A stretch of DNA of 64,000 nucleotides, taken from positions 1,116,001 to 1,180,000 of the forward strand of contig CAVXNJ010000012.1 of assembly GCA_963763135.1 (NCBI GenBank). Direction: 5' to 3'. Of this stretch, positions 1 through 8,395 are shown one piece after another; position 1 is the first letter of the stretch; each line of letters begins with the position of its first letter. Under the pieces are notes generated by a model, which saw nothing but the letters and a program-made list of their open reading frames with translations, was not told the origin of the DNA and did no database searches. The translations under genes were made by a program, and so were the position numbers. The DNA is from JANMZO01 sp963763135 (GTDB lineage: Bacteria > Actinomycetota > Acidimicrobiia > Acidimicrobiales > JANYDT01).

Positions 1-551
1 ACGCTCTTCGTCATCTTGTTCAACGCGTTCTGCATCAACTGTTCACGCAGCTGATCGAGAAGTTCGTTGAACTTCTGCTGAGCTTCCTCGGACTGAAAGT
101 CGTAGTTCTGCAGGTCCTTCACCATGCCGGCCAGATCAGGCGGCAGGAAGTCGAGCTGCATGTTCTTGTTCGCTGCGCTGGTTTCCGCGGTTTCCTGTCG
201 CCTCGGATCGCCGGACTCGCGGGCCTGGTCGAGCATCTCCTGCAGCGCCTCACGCTCCTGGTCAACCACATCACGCAGACCTTGGGCGATCTCGTCGTAG
301 ACGCCACCGAGGTCGTAGTTCTCCAGCGTCTCCTCACGACGCTGGCGCAGCTTCTCGAGCATCTCGCGAAGGCCGGCCACCTGCTCGCCGTTTCGGTCTT
401 TGAAGCCCTCCTGCAACATTTTGCGGAGCGCGGCGTTGAGGTCGCCGTGGTACAGGAGGTCGTCGTTCATCTGCGCCATGATGTCGTCAGCGTCGAGGTC
501 GAACCCGACCTGCGTTCCATCCCAGCGGGAGTACTTCAACTTCTTGGGCAC
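1..551 (-). CDS. VWA-domain protein (CoxE/ChlD-like), N-terminal part only
   Basis: The gene reads leftwards from a GTG at 551 and runs off the window edge, so only about 183 residues are visible. The start follows a perfect AGGAGG (557-562) and gives MPKKLKYSRWDGTQVGFD. The visible part is a charged, helical region rich in Glu, Gln and Arg, as found before the VWA domain in actinobacterial partners of MoxR/ChlI-type ATPases. The metal-binding VWA fold itself would lie beyond the edge. The gene lies 100 bp downstream of the AAA+ gene on the same strand, the usual arrangement for an ATPase plus VWA adaptor that remodels or inserts a cofactor into a client protein. The client is unknown. The family assignment rests on context and the N-terminal region only. 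Confidence 0.7.
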   Translation of the reverse strand, partial: MPKKLKYSRWDGTQVGFDLDADDIMAQMNDDLLYHGDLNAALRKMLQEGFKDRNGEQVAGLREMLEKLRQRREETLENYDLGGVYDEIAQGLRDVVDQEREALQEMLDQARESGDPRRQETAETSAANKNMQLDFLPPDLAGMVKDLQNYDFQSEEAQQKFNELLDQLREQLMQNALNKMTKS

Positions 552-556
552 GACGA

Positions 557-562
557 CCTCCT
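557..562 (-). promoter_or_regulatory. Strong ribosome binding site of the VWA gene
   Basis: AGGAGG lies 5 nt before the GTG at 551 and decides this start. It implies internal initiation on a shared transcript with the upstream ATPase. Confidence 0.75.
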
Positions 563-651
563 GATTCTCAGCTGCGTTTGCATTTGGAGCATCGCGCCCC
601 TGGAGAAACTGCTACGCGTACCTATAATAAGCGTACGTATCGACTTTGACG

Positions 652-2065
652 TTAGCGACCGCGGTAGGTCGACTTGGTTCCCGCAGCATCCTTGTTGAGA
701 CGCTTCGACAGGTGAAGACCCTCAAGGATGAACTCCAGTGCGCTGGCCTGCTCGGCGGCGGTCGGCTTGGTTCCAACCAGCTTTCGAACTGCTTCACGCA
801 GCGGTTCGGCGTCGGCCTGGTTGAGCGCGGTCGCGTAGTCGGCTGAACTCTGATCGTCGCCTGCGTGCACCACGAGGCCACTTTCGAAGGCCCCGATCAC
901 GCTCTTCAGATCTTCGATCTTGACCTGGTCGCGAAACACCGTGAGCGTGGAGGCCTTGAACAGTTTCTCGACGACGGAACCTTCACGCTCATCGAGCGTC
1001 TCGATTTCGATCTTGCCCTGGGTACTCGCCATCAACGAATCAAGATCGCTGATACGTGGAACCGCTTGCGCCTCGTGGGAGCGGAGCGCGCGCCGGAGCG
1101 CCGATGCCACCAGCGTCTCGTAGTTCGCAACGGTCAAGCGGACGGACACACCGGACCGTTGGTTGACGTTGGGGCTCTGACGGGCCAGGTGGCTGAACGT
1201 CGCCACGATCTCCGACATGAACTGCGGCACCGACACGGCGATGTCGCCGGCAGGGGCCTTCATGGCTTCCTGCTCAACCACCTTGAGTTCGATCGACGTC
1301 TCAAGCGGATAGTGCGTGCGGATCTGGGCGCCGAAACGGTCCTTCAACGGCGTGATGATGCGACCACGGTTCGTGTAGTCCTCCGGGTTGGCCGAGGCCA
1401 CGAGAACGACATCGAGGGGCAGCCGGATCTTGTAACCGCGGATCTGCACATCGCGCTTCTTCCAGAACGTTGAGAAGGCCGACCTGAATCCGCTCGGAAA
1501 GGTCGGGAAGCTCGTTGATCGCAAAGATCCCGCGGTTCGTTCGGGGAACGAGGCCGTAATGGAGCGTCAGCTCATCGGACAGGTAACGACCTTCGGCCAC
1601 CTTGATCGGGTCGACTTCGCCGATGAGGTCGGCAATCGACGTATCGGGGGTCGCCAGCTTTTCGCCATAACGGGTGGAGCGGTGAACCCACGTGATCGGG
1701 GTGTCGTCGCCGAGTTCCAACACCAGATCCTTGGCGTGCTTGGAAATCGGGTTGTAGGGATCGTCGAGGATCTCGGAGCCGACCACGATGGGCAGCCACT
1801 CGTCGAGCAATCCGACCATGGACCGAATCATGCGGGTCTTGGCCTGACCGCGCTCGCCGAGGAAGATCACGTCGTGACCGGCCAGGATGGCGTTCTCGAA
1901 CTGCGGGAGAACCGTGTCTTCGTAGCCAAGCACGCCTTCAAACAACGGTTGACCCGCGGAAATGCGGGCGATCGCATTGCGACGGATCTCTTCCTTGACA
2001 GGAATCGAAGCCCAACCGGATGCTTTGAGTTGACCGAGCGTGGCGGCAACAGGATGTGTCGTCAT
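652..2065 (-). pseudogene. MoxR/ChlI-like AAA+ ATPase, interrupted by one frameshift
   Basis: About 470 residues when repaired. The first half (start 2065) holds a Walker A-like GERGQAKT near residue 70 and a Walker B region, FAINELPDL. The second half begins in another frame with RDVQIRGYKIRLPLDVV and the sensor-type segment ASANPEDYTNRGRI, as in magnesium-chelatase I-type ATPases. Frames change near 1452-1460, where one extra base (GAAGAAGCGCGATG on the coding strand) converts LEERDVQIRG into LEEARCADP. The total length of 1414 nt is a multiple of three plus one, consistent with a single insertion. The break falls in a highly conserved stretch beside CGCG, so a sequencing error is more likely than a dead gene. 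It probably works with the downstream VWA protein as a chaperone pair. Confidence 0.8.
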
Positions 2066-2071
2066 GGAATG

Positions 2072-2077
2072 ACCCTA
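2072..2077 (-). promoter_or_regulatory. -10 element, leaderless start of AAA+ gene
   Basis: TAGGGT lies 6 nt before the ATG at 2065 with no Shine-Dalgarno sequence. Transcription would begin at or next to the start codon. Confidence 0.5.
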
Positions 2078-2095
2078 GACGTCCTGGCACGCAAT

Positions 2096-2302
2096 GTGCA
2101 CTCCAAAGCTGTGGACGGCTCGAAAACGCACAAAAGGTGCTACCCACAAGCACAGTGCACTCCAAAGCTGTGGACGGCTCGAAATGTCGGGTCAAGCCCG
2201 CTCCCACAAGCACAGTGCACTCCAAAGCTGTGGACGGCTCGAAATCGCACAAAAGGTGCTACCCACAAGCACAGTGCACTCCAAAGCTGTGGACGGCTCG
2301 AA
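2096..2302. repeat. Four 30-bp direct repeats at 59-60 bp spacing with hairpin-forming spacers
   Basis: A 30-bp unit beginning GTGCACTCCAAAGC occurs at 2096-2125, 2155-2184, 2215-2244 and 2274-2302, and a 9-bp remnant GTGCACTCC lies at 2347. Spacers 1 and 3 are almost identical. Spacer 2 differs, yet all three end in CCCACAAGCACA, so this is not a CRISPR array. Spacers 1 and 3 contain GCAC-AAAAG-GTGC. Spacer 2 contains CGGG-TCAAG-CCCG: a 4-bp stem and 5-nt loop at the same position but with different bases. Each unit also contains the imperfect palindrome CCAAAGCTGTGG. The cluster fills the gap between two divergent genes and could hold regulator sites. Confidence 0.8.
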
Positions 2303-2383
2303 TTGGCACCCGCAATACGCTGAGCGAGCCGCCGACGGGAGGAGATGTGCACTCCGACGCCGGGGCCGACTAGAACGGCCGGC

Positions 2384-3082
2384 ATGAGCGAACACCTGGA
2401 CCTTCTCACGGCTATGCGTACGAATGCCGCAGCGCGGGTGTTCACGTCCGACCCGGTCAGCGATGCGCAGCTCTACAGCATCCTCGACAACGCCCGTTTT
2501 GCACCAAGTGGAGGCAACAAGCAGGGCTGGCACGTGATCGTGTTGAAAGATCCGACCATTCGGCGGTCCGTTACGGAATTGGCCAAGATGGGTTGGAACG
2601 AATACGCAACGCTGACCGCCGCCGGGCAGCGCCCCTTTGCTGCTGACGAAACCGGTCGCTGGCCGGGACCGGGAGACGTCGACCTCGCCGCAGCGCGCGT
2701 CACCGACCGACCATGGCCATTCCTCGACGGCCTGGAAAACGCCCCGGCGCTTCTAATAGTGGCGGCCGACATGCGACAGCTCGCCGCGACCGACGTCGAA
2801 CTGCACCGGACCCAACTGGTGGCGGGCGCTTCGATATATCCGTTCTGCCAGAACATTCTCCTCGCAGCGAGGGCCGAGGGACTGGGCGGTGTGCTGACGA
2901 CATTTGTCGTCCGACAGGAGCCCAAGGCTCAGGAGTTACTCGGGCTCCCGAAGTACATGGCCATTGCCGCCATGATCGCCATTGGCCGGCCTGATCAGCA
3001 GGTCACGAAACTGGCCCGAAGGCCCGTTGGTGCATTCACGACGATCGACCGCTTCGAGGGCCCGGAACTAACCGACCGATAA
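2384..3082 (+). CDS. Nitroreductase family protein
   Basis: 232 residues, the usual size for an FMN-dependent nitroreductase that uses NAD(P)H to reduce nitro groups, quinones or related acceptors. The N-terminal RTNAAARVFTSDPVSD followed by ILDNARFAPSGGNKQGW is the flavin-binding signature, and a C-terminal GLGGVLTTFVVRQEP segment fits the family. The start is placed at MSEHLDLL. A longer reading frame upstream runs into the repeat cluster and looks non-coding. A weak TAGAAC lies 7 nt before the ATG. The true substrate is unknown. It is a single gene between the divergent AAA+ gene and the convergent surface-protein gene. Confidence 0.85.
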   Translation: MSEHLDLLTAMRTNAAARVFTSDPVSDAQLYSILDNARFAPSGGNKQGWHVIVLKDPTIRRSVTELAKMGWNEYATLTAAGQRPFAADETGRWPGPGDVDLAAARVTDRPWPFLDGLENAPALLIVAADMRQLAATDVELHRTQLVAGASIYPFCQNILLAARAEGLGGVLTTFVVRQEPKAQELLGLPKYMAIAAMIAIGRPDQQVTKLARRPVGAFTTIDRFEGPELTDR

Positions 3083-3115
3083 CCGCGAACCAGAACCTGC
3101 GTCCGCAGACATAGG

Positions 3116-6100
3116 TCAGCACCCGGAACTTCGGGAGAAGGTTGACGCTGGAGACACCACAGTGACTCCGCCGACCAGTCCTACTGCACGTACGGAGTAG
3201 ACACCGCTCGGCAGATGCTGGGCCAACGCCGGTTCATAGAACGTCCCCGACCACGGGCCCGACACCACAAAACGCAACGACGAACCGCCCGACGCCGCAA
3301 ACGTAAACAGCGAACTCGACTGACACAACCCGTTCGCCGGGCTTACAACCACGAACGCCGAGGACGGCCTTGTCGTCGTCGTTGTTGTCGTCGTGGTCGT
3401 GGTCGTTGACGTTGTCGGCGTTGTGGTTGTCGAAGACGTCGTTGTCGTTGACGTTGTCGGCGTCGTGGTTGTCGAAGACGTCGTTGTCGTTGACGTTGTC
3501 GGCGTTGTGGTTGTCGAAGACGTCGTTGTCGTTGACGTTGTCGGCGTTGTGGTTGTCGAAGACGTCGTTGTCGTTGACGTTGTCGGCGTTGTGGTTGTCG
3601 AAGACGTCGTTGTCGTTGACGTTGTCGGCGTTGTGGTTGTCGAAGACGTCGTGGTCGTGGTCGTTGACGTTGTCGGCGTTGTGGTTGTCGAAGACGTCGT
3701 GGTTGACGGCACCGTCGTTGACGTTGACGTTGACGCCTTCGTGGTGGACGTCGACGAAGACGCGCTCGTCGTGGACGGAGACGATGACGACGACGGCGTG
3801 GTTGGGACCGGACACCCGTAACTGCGAGTGAACGTAGACGCCGGAGACACCACCGTCACCCCACCAACAACACCAACCGCACGCACCGAATACACCCCAA
3901 CCGGCAACTGCTGCACCAACGCCGGCTCATAAAACGTCCCCGACCACGCACCCGACACCACAAACCGCAACGACGAACCACCCGACGCCGCAAACGCAAA
4001 CACCGAACCCGCCTGACACAAACCATTCACCGGACTCACCACCACAAACACCGCAGGCACCACCGTCGTCGTTGGCGGGAGCGTCGTCGTACTCGACGTA
4101 GTCGTTGTCGACGTAGTCGTTGTCGACGTGGTTGTCGACGTGGTTGTCGTCGTGCTCGGGGTTGTCGTCGTGCTCGGGGTTGTCGACGTACTCGGGGCCG
4201 TCGACGTACGCGAGGTCGTCGACGTACGCGAGGTCGTCGACGTTGGAAGGAGCGTCGTTGTTGTTGTCGTCGTTGGAGGGAGCGTCGTCGTTGTCGACGT
4301 GGTCGTCGACGTACTCGGCGAAGTCGAAGTAGTGGTGGTCGGTGTCGTTGTGGCTGGGCTGGCGGTCGTTGTCGTGGTCGACGGCGTTGTGGTTGGGACC
4401 GGACACCCGTAACTGCGAGTGAACGTAGACGCCGGAGACACCACCGTCACCCCACCAACAACACCAACCGCACGCACCGAATACACCCCAACCGGCAACT
4501 GCTGCACCAACGCCGGCTCATAAAACGTCCCCGACCACGCACCCGACACCACAAACCGCAACGACGAACCACCCGACGCCGCAAACGCAAACACCGAACC
4601 CGCCTGACACAAACCATTCACCGGACTCACCACCACAAACACCGCAGGCACCACCGTCGTCGTTGGCGGGAGCGTCGTCGTACTCGACGTAGTCGTTGTC
4701 GACGTAGTGGTTGTCGACGTGGTTGTCGACGTGGTTGTCGACGTCGTTGGAGGGACCGTCGTTGGAGGGACCGTCGTTGACGACGTGGTCGTGGATGTCG
4801 GAGCCAGAGTCGTCGAAGTCGAAGAGGTCGACGTGCTCGAAGTCGTAGAAGGCGACGTGGTCGTGGAGGTCGAGGTCGATGACGTGGTCGACGTACTGGT
4901 CGATGACGTGGTCGACGTACTGGTCGGTGTCGAGGTCGTGCTCGACGTGGTCGACGTACTCGTCGGTGTCGAGGTCGTGCTCGACGTACTCGTCGGTGTC
5001 GAGGTCGTGCTCGACGTACTCGTCGGTGTCGAGGTCGTGCTCGACGTGGACGACGTGGTCGTGCTCGACGTGGTCGACGTTGTTGATCCGCGGTCAACCA
5101 CCGTGCCGCCGTTCGCGAGCGCGTCGACGGGCACGACCGGCTCAGCACCGGCGGCAAAGGAATGAAACTGATTGGCGGTCCAGGCGCCGGTGGCCACGCC
5201 GTTGGGGTACACGAAGTTCGCCGGGTTGTTCAATCGGACGAACGTGTTGTTCTTCCAGACCGATCCGGTCGGGCCAGACGCAAACGTGCCGAGCCAGCCG
5301 ACGTTCACCAGAACGTCGCCAACGGTCTCCGGCGTCTTCGACAAGAAGATGTTGTCTTCGATCTGCGCGCTGTCGGCCTTGACCGAATAGAACGGCCGAT
5401 AGGGAGCGGTGCCGTCGTAGATCCGCGTCGGCTCGACCGCGTCGGCGGACAGCGTGACGAGCGCGTCACCAAACGGTGGGTTCTGAGAAACGATGTAATT
5501 GGAGCGGACGACGTTTCCAACGCCACTCATGAAGATGCGTCCGTCGGTCATTGCGTTGTGGTGGAAGTTCATCGGGGCCGACCGGGAGCTGACCCGGGAC
5601 CGGCGCGCGTCGAACTGGTTGTACGCGATTTCGGCGCCGTTCTCCTTGATGCCGATTACGTACGGAGCCACGTCGGCATCGTTCTGAACATCGTCACCGT
5701 TGAAGGTGTTGTTCATCACCAGGATGTGGCAGTCGGGCCCCTGCGGCCACCCGAACCCGACTTTGACCAGCTCCTTCTCGAACCCCGCGATCGCCGGTGT
5801 ACCCAGGTGTTCGTTGCGGGCGTAGGTGACCCCGCGCAGTCCGTTCGAAAGCCAAAGGGACGGATTGGCGGGTCGGTCGAACACGTTGTTGTCGACGGTG
5901 AGGTCAAGGTCTTCGACGGGTATCCCGTAACCCTGTTCGTAGATGTCAGAGACCGTCAGGCCGTTGCCCGGCGGCAATGATGCCAGCACGGCCGCGGGTT
6001 CCCAACCACCAGGACGACCTTTCGCGGGGTGGTCGGCTTTGATGATGCCGTTGACCGCACCTGAACCCCCATCGCCAACCCGGTCGAACACGTTATGGGT

Positions 6101-6688
6101 AATCCGATGGCCTCGGCCCGAACCACTGGGTGTTGAGGGCGATGAAACGATCAAGGCGTCGGGGAGCGTGGCGAGCTGCCAGAGCGTCTGCGAAAGCACG
6201 ACGTTCGCCGTCGCCGAGAGATCGAGACGCGTCGCTCCGGTAAACACCGCGTTGAGATTGTGGGCCGACGCGATGACCACGGGCTCGCCTGGTGTGCCAC
6301 CGAATCCAGGTGAAGCGGTGAAGATCCCCGTGTAGTTCCCGTCGGCCAGGAGGTAGGTGGTTCCTGGGGCGGATCCTCCGGCGAGCGCCTGCCGAAGCGC
6401 AGCGGCGTCTGGGATCGACACCGTAGGACCGCTGAGAGTCGGGATCGGTGGCGTCTGCCATCCCCCCGGGTACGTGTGGCCGTAGGCCACCGGGGGGAAT
6501 TCGAACTCCAACGAGGACGGCGACGCTGCGGTCACCCGCCCGCGAAACCCGGCCGGAGAAACCCCGAGGACCGCGACCGCGGCGGTCAACGCAAGCGCAC
6601 ACCTGGTGAAGAAGATGCGTCGATGAGATCGCTCCGGCTGCGCCCCGGCGGGTGTCTTGGAGAAATCCCATTTTGCTGGACTCGACAT
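3116..6688 (-). CDS. Large secreted beta-helix protein with Thr/Ser linkers and three copies of an 80-residue domain
   Basis: 1190 residues. An N-terminal basic and hydrophobic stretch (residues 22-55) looks like a signal peptide. Residues 85-525 resemble a right-handed parallel beta-helix of the polysaccharide-lyase 6 type (DAAALRQALAGG...PGTTYLLADGNYTG near 95-115, many Asn-rich turns), suggesting binding to or cleavage of a polysaccharide. From about 530 the protein alternates mucin-like Thr/Ser linkers with three copies of a domain of about 80 residues (around 679-766, 879-962, 1109-1190). Each copy begins FVVVSP.NGLCQ, has the core GGSSLRFVVSG.WSGTFYEP and ends RS.GC, with two conserved cysteines. 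I do not recognise that domain. No membrane anchor or sortase motif is seen. Copies 1 and 2 are identical at DNA level. Confidence 0.75.
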   Translation of the reverse strand: MSSPAKWDFSKTPAGAQPERSHRRIFFTRCALALTAAVAVLGVSPAGFRGRVTAASPSSLEFEFPPVAYGHTYPGGWQTPPIPTLSGPTVSIPDAAALRQALAGGSAPGTTYLLADGNYTGIFTASPGFGGTPGEPVVIASAHNLNAVFTGATRLDLSATANVVLSQTLWQLATLPDALIVSSPSTPSGSGRGHRITHNVFDRVGDGGSGAVNGIIKADHPAKGRPGGWEPAAVLASLPPGNGLTVSDIYEQGYGIPVEDLDLTVDNNVFDRPANPSLWLSNGLRGVTYARNEHLGTPAIAGFEKELVKVGFGWPQGPDCHILVMNNTFNGDDVQNDADVAPYVIGIKENGAEIAYNQFDARRSRVSSRSAPMNFHHNAMTDGRIFMSGVGNVVRSNYIVSQNPPFGDALVTLSADAVEPTRIYDGTAPYRPFYSVKADSAQIEDNIFLSKTPETVGDVLVNVGWLGTFASGPTGSVWKNNTFVRLNNPANFVYPNGVATGAWTANQFHSFAAGAEPVVPVDALANGGTVVDRGSTTSTTSSTTTSSTSSTTSTPTSTSSTTSTPTSTSSTTSTPTSTSTTSSTTSTPTSTSTTSSTSTSTTSSTSTSTTTSPSTTSSTSTSSTSTTLAPTSTTTSSTTVPPTTVPPTTSTTTSTTTSTTTTSTTTTSSTTTLPPTTTVVPAVFVVVSPVNGLCQAGSVFAFAASGGSSLRFVVSGAWSGTFYEPALVQQLPVGVYSVRAVGVVGGVTVVSPASTFTRSYGCPVPTTTPSTTTTTASPATTTPTTTTSTSPSTSTTTSTTTTLPPTTTTTTTLLPTSTTSRTSTTSRTSTAPSTSTTPSTTTTPSTTTTTSTTTSTTTTSTTTTSSTTTLPPTTTVVPAVFVVVSPVNGLCQAGSVFAFAASGGSSLRFVVSGAWSGTFYEPALVQQLPVGVYSVRAVGVVGGVTVVSPASTFTRSYGCPVPTTPSSSSSPSTTSASSSTSTTKASTSTSTTVPSTTTSSTTTTPTTSTTTTTTSSTTTTPTTSTTTTSSTTTTPTTSTTTTSSTTTTPTTSTTTTSSTTTTPTTSTTTTSSTTTTPTTSTTTTSSTTTTPTTSTTTTTTTTTTTTRPSSAFVVVSPANGLCQSSSLFTFAASGGSSLRFVVSGPWSGTFYEPALAQHLPSGVYSVRAVGLVGGVTVVSPASTFSRSSGC
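3801..4117. repeat. 317-bp direct duplication, copy 1 (partner 4392-4708)
   Basis: Bases 3801-4117 reappear at 4392-4708 with a constant offset of 591 bp. By eye I found no mismatch until TAGTCG versus TAGTGG at the end. The unit encodes one 80-residue domain plus part of its Thr linker, which indicates a recent internal duplication or gene conversion. Confidence 0.85.
4392..4708. repeat. 317-bp direct duplication, copy 2
   Basis: Partner of 3801-4117, offset 591 bp. The flanking Thr/Ser linkers are degenerate GTCGTTGTCGACGT-type tandem repeats and differ in length around the two copies. Confidence 0.85.
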
Positions 6689-6866
6689 CAGTCGGCCCGG
6701 CTCGTCGAACCCGCAAGTACCCGATTCACGAACGTTCTCCTCACGCCGCCGGCTCGTGGTCGTTCAGCGACCCCACTACGGCCACGAAGCGTACACGCCG
6801 ACCCCGGGGAGCGGTCACACGCGAGCATTTACCCCGGTTTCACCGGTACCAGGGGGTCCGGTTCAC

Positions 6867-8243
6867 CTACCCGTTCGGCAGGTCCGATGCCGCGACGAAG
6901 GATCCGTGGAAGCCGAACGGGATCCGGCGAGGGAGATGCACCGTCGCCACCGGTGGGCCGGAGAACGACTGCGCGTCAACGATCACGAGATCACTCGTGT
7001 CGGTTGCCGCGTCATAGACATACGTCATCACCCAGCCCGCATCTTCTTCGACACCGTCGGGGTCCGCCACGAAAACCCCTTCCCCTGGTTTGCGCCCGAC
7101 GCCGAAGTCATGGCTCTCGCGAGCACCGGTGCCGAGGTCGTACTTGAGAAGTTCGGTGGCAAAGACCGCCTCGCCGTTACCCGGCCTGGTCGCCGTCATG
7201 TAGCCGAATCGATTCGGGAGGCCGACGACCGCGTCGGATACGCGGGCAAATTCGGCCGGTCTGTCGTCTAAGGGTTCCTCGGTAACGACTCCTGTCGCCA
7301 AATTGAGGACCCAACGGTGCAGCAGCGCGACGCTGTCGAATTCTTCGCTGCCCTTTTTCCACATGGATTTGAATCGGCCGACATCAAGAACGATCTCACG
7401 GCCGCTGGCCGATTCGCGTTCGTAAGCGTTCATAGGATGAAAGACGTAACACGGATCAATATCAAACCACCTGACATCTGCGTTTGAGCCATCCCGCGGC
7501 ATCACGCCAAGGCGAGCGCCATAGCCATCGTCCCACCGGAACGGCATCCCACCCTTCATCGCAATCTCAAGGTCGAACACGACCGGAAGATCCATGAAGA
7601 TCGCGTAGTTCCGGGTGATGTTGAAGTCGTGCATCATGGTCGGACCGGGAACTGTGATCTCCTCACTCTGTACAAGCTCACCCGAGGCGCTGACACGGTG
7701 GTACGTCAGATACGGCGGTAGAACGCCGTATCCGAAGAACAGCATTTCACCGGTCTCCGGGCATACCTTCGGATGCGCGGTCATCGCGGTCGTCAGCCGA
7801 CCGTCGAAGCTATGCGCGCCTATTGTTTCCAGTCTGGCGTTCACTTCCCAGGGAAAATGACCTTCCTCCAGAGCCAGTATCCGACCGGCGTGGCAGATCA
7901 CGTGTGTGTTCGCCGCCGAGCCGTTGACCCTATCCATGGTGCCGTCGTCGTTGAACATGGGGAGGCGGTCGTTTTCGTAGAGCCCGGTTCGCACATAGCG
8001 GTTGCGGTACCACTGGGCCCGCCCCTCGCCGAGTCGAAGACCGTGGAGCATGCCGTTGCCGAAGAACCAGTGAGGCGATTTCCCGGTGCGCGGGTTCGCG
8101 CCGTTTCTGATGAAGAGACCGTCTATCGCCGGGGGAATCGCGCCCGACACCTCAAGGTTGTCGATCTCCACTTCGTCGAACACCGGGGCGAAGTTTCCGC
8201 GGAGATGCCACGGAACGCGAGTCTCGTCAACTACGTCGGTCAT
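6867..8243 (-). CDS. Carotenoid oxygenase (carotenoid cleavage dioxygenase / RPE65 family)
   Basis: 458 residues, close to the normal 450-500. These non-heme iron enzymes cleave double bases of carotenoids, apocarotenoids or stilbenes with O2 inside a seven-bladed propeller. The four iron-binding histidines are visible: His157 (TAHPK), His205 (MMHDF), His269 (FHPMNAYE) and His446 (GFHGSF). The N-terminal GLFIRNGANPR motif is also typical. A GGGGAAA-like purine run precedes the ATG. It is transcribed divergently from the GH2 gene. No carotenoid biosynthesis gene is nearby, so the substrate could be a retinal precursor, a xanthophyll or a lignin-derived stilbene. Confidence 0.92.
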   Translation of the reverse strand: MTDVVDETRVPWHLRGNFAPVFDEVEIDNLEVSGAIPPAIDGLFIRNGANPRTGKSPHWFFGNGMLHGLRLGEGRAQWYRNRYVRTGLYENDRLPMFNDDGTMDRVNGSAANTHVICHAGRILALEEGHFPWEVNARLETIGAHSFDGRLTTAMTAHPKVCPETGEMLFFGYGVLPPYLTYHRVSASGELVQSEEITVPGPTMMHDFNITRNYAIFMDLPVVFDLEIAMKGGMPFRWDDGYGARLGVMPRDGSNADVRWFDIDPCYVFHPMNAYERESASGREIVLDVGRFKSMWKKGSEEFDSVALLHRWVLNLATGVVTEEPLDDRPAEFARVSDAVVGLPNRFGYMTATRPGNGEAVFATELLKYDLGTGARESHDFGVGRKPGEGVFVADPDGVEEDAGWVMTYVYDAATDTSDLVIVDAQSFSGPPVATVHLPRRIPFGFHGSFVAASDLPNG

Positions 8244-8383
8244 TTTCGTTTCCCCACAGTCGATTGCCTAGGTTGATCGTGATCCAAAGTACCTTCGAGC
8301 AGGCCAACGAGGGAAACGCGTCCGAGTCCGACCGGGGAACGCAAGAAATCGGCGGGATCTCCGTTGTACCGGGCAACGGCCGG

Positions 8384-8389
8384 TAACCT
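8384..8389 (+). promoter_or_regulatory. -10 element, leaderless start of GH2 gene
   Basis: TAACCT ends 6 nt before the ATG at 8396, and no Shine-Dalgarno sequence is present. Confidence 0.5.
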
Positions 8390-8395
8390 CCATTC

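Noticed and set aside
2096..2302. CRISPR array (30-bp repeats with 29-30 bp spacers)
   Set aside because: Spacers 1 and 3 are nearly identical and all spacers share the same last 12 bases; no cas genes are present. It is a tandem repeat with two unit types.
2096..2302. DnaA-box cluster or replication origin (GTCCACA in each unit)
   Set aside because: Only 7 of 9 bases match the actinobacterial DnaA box, and no dnaA/dnaN or AT-rich unwinding region is near.
3370..5165. Long plus-strand frames encoding Val/Asp/Ser repeats
   Set aside because: They are shadows of the Thr/Ser linker of the minus-strand surface protein and have no start signals or conserved content.
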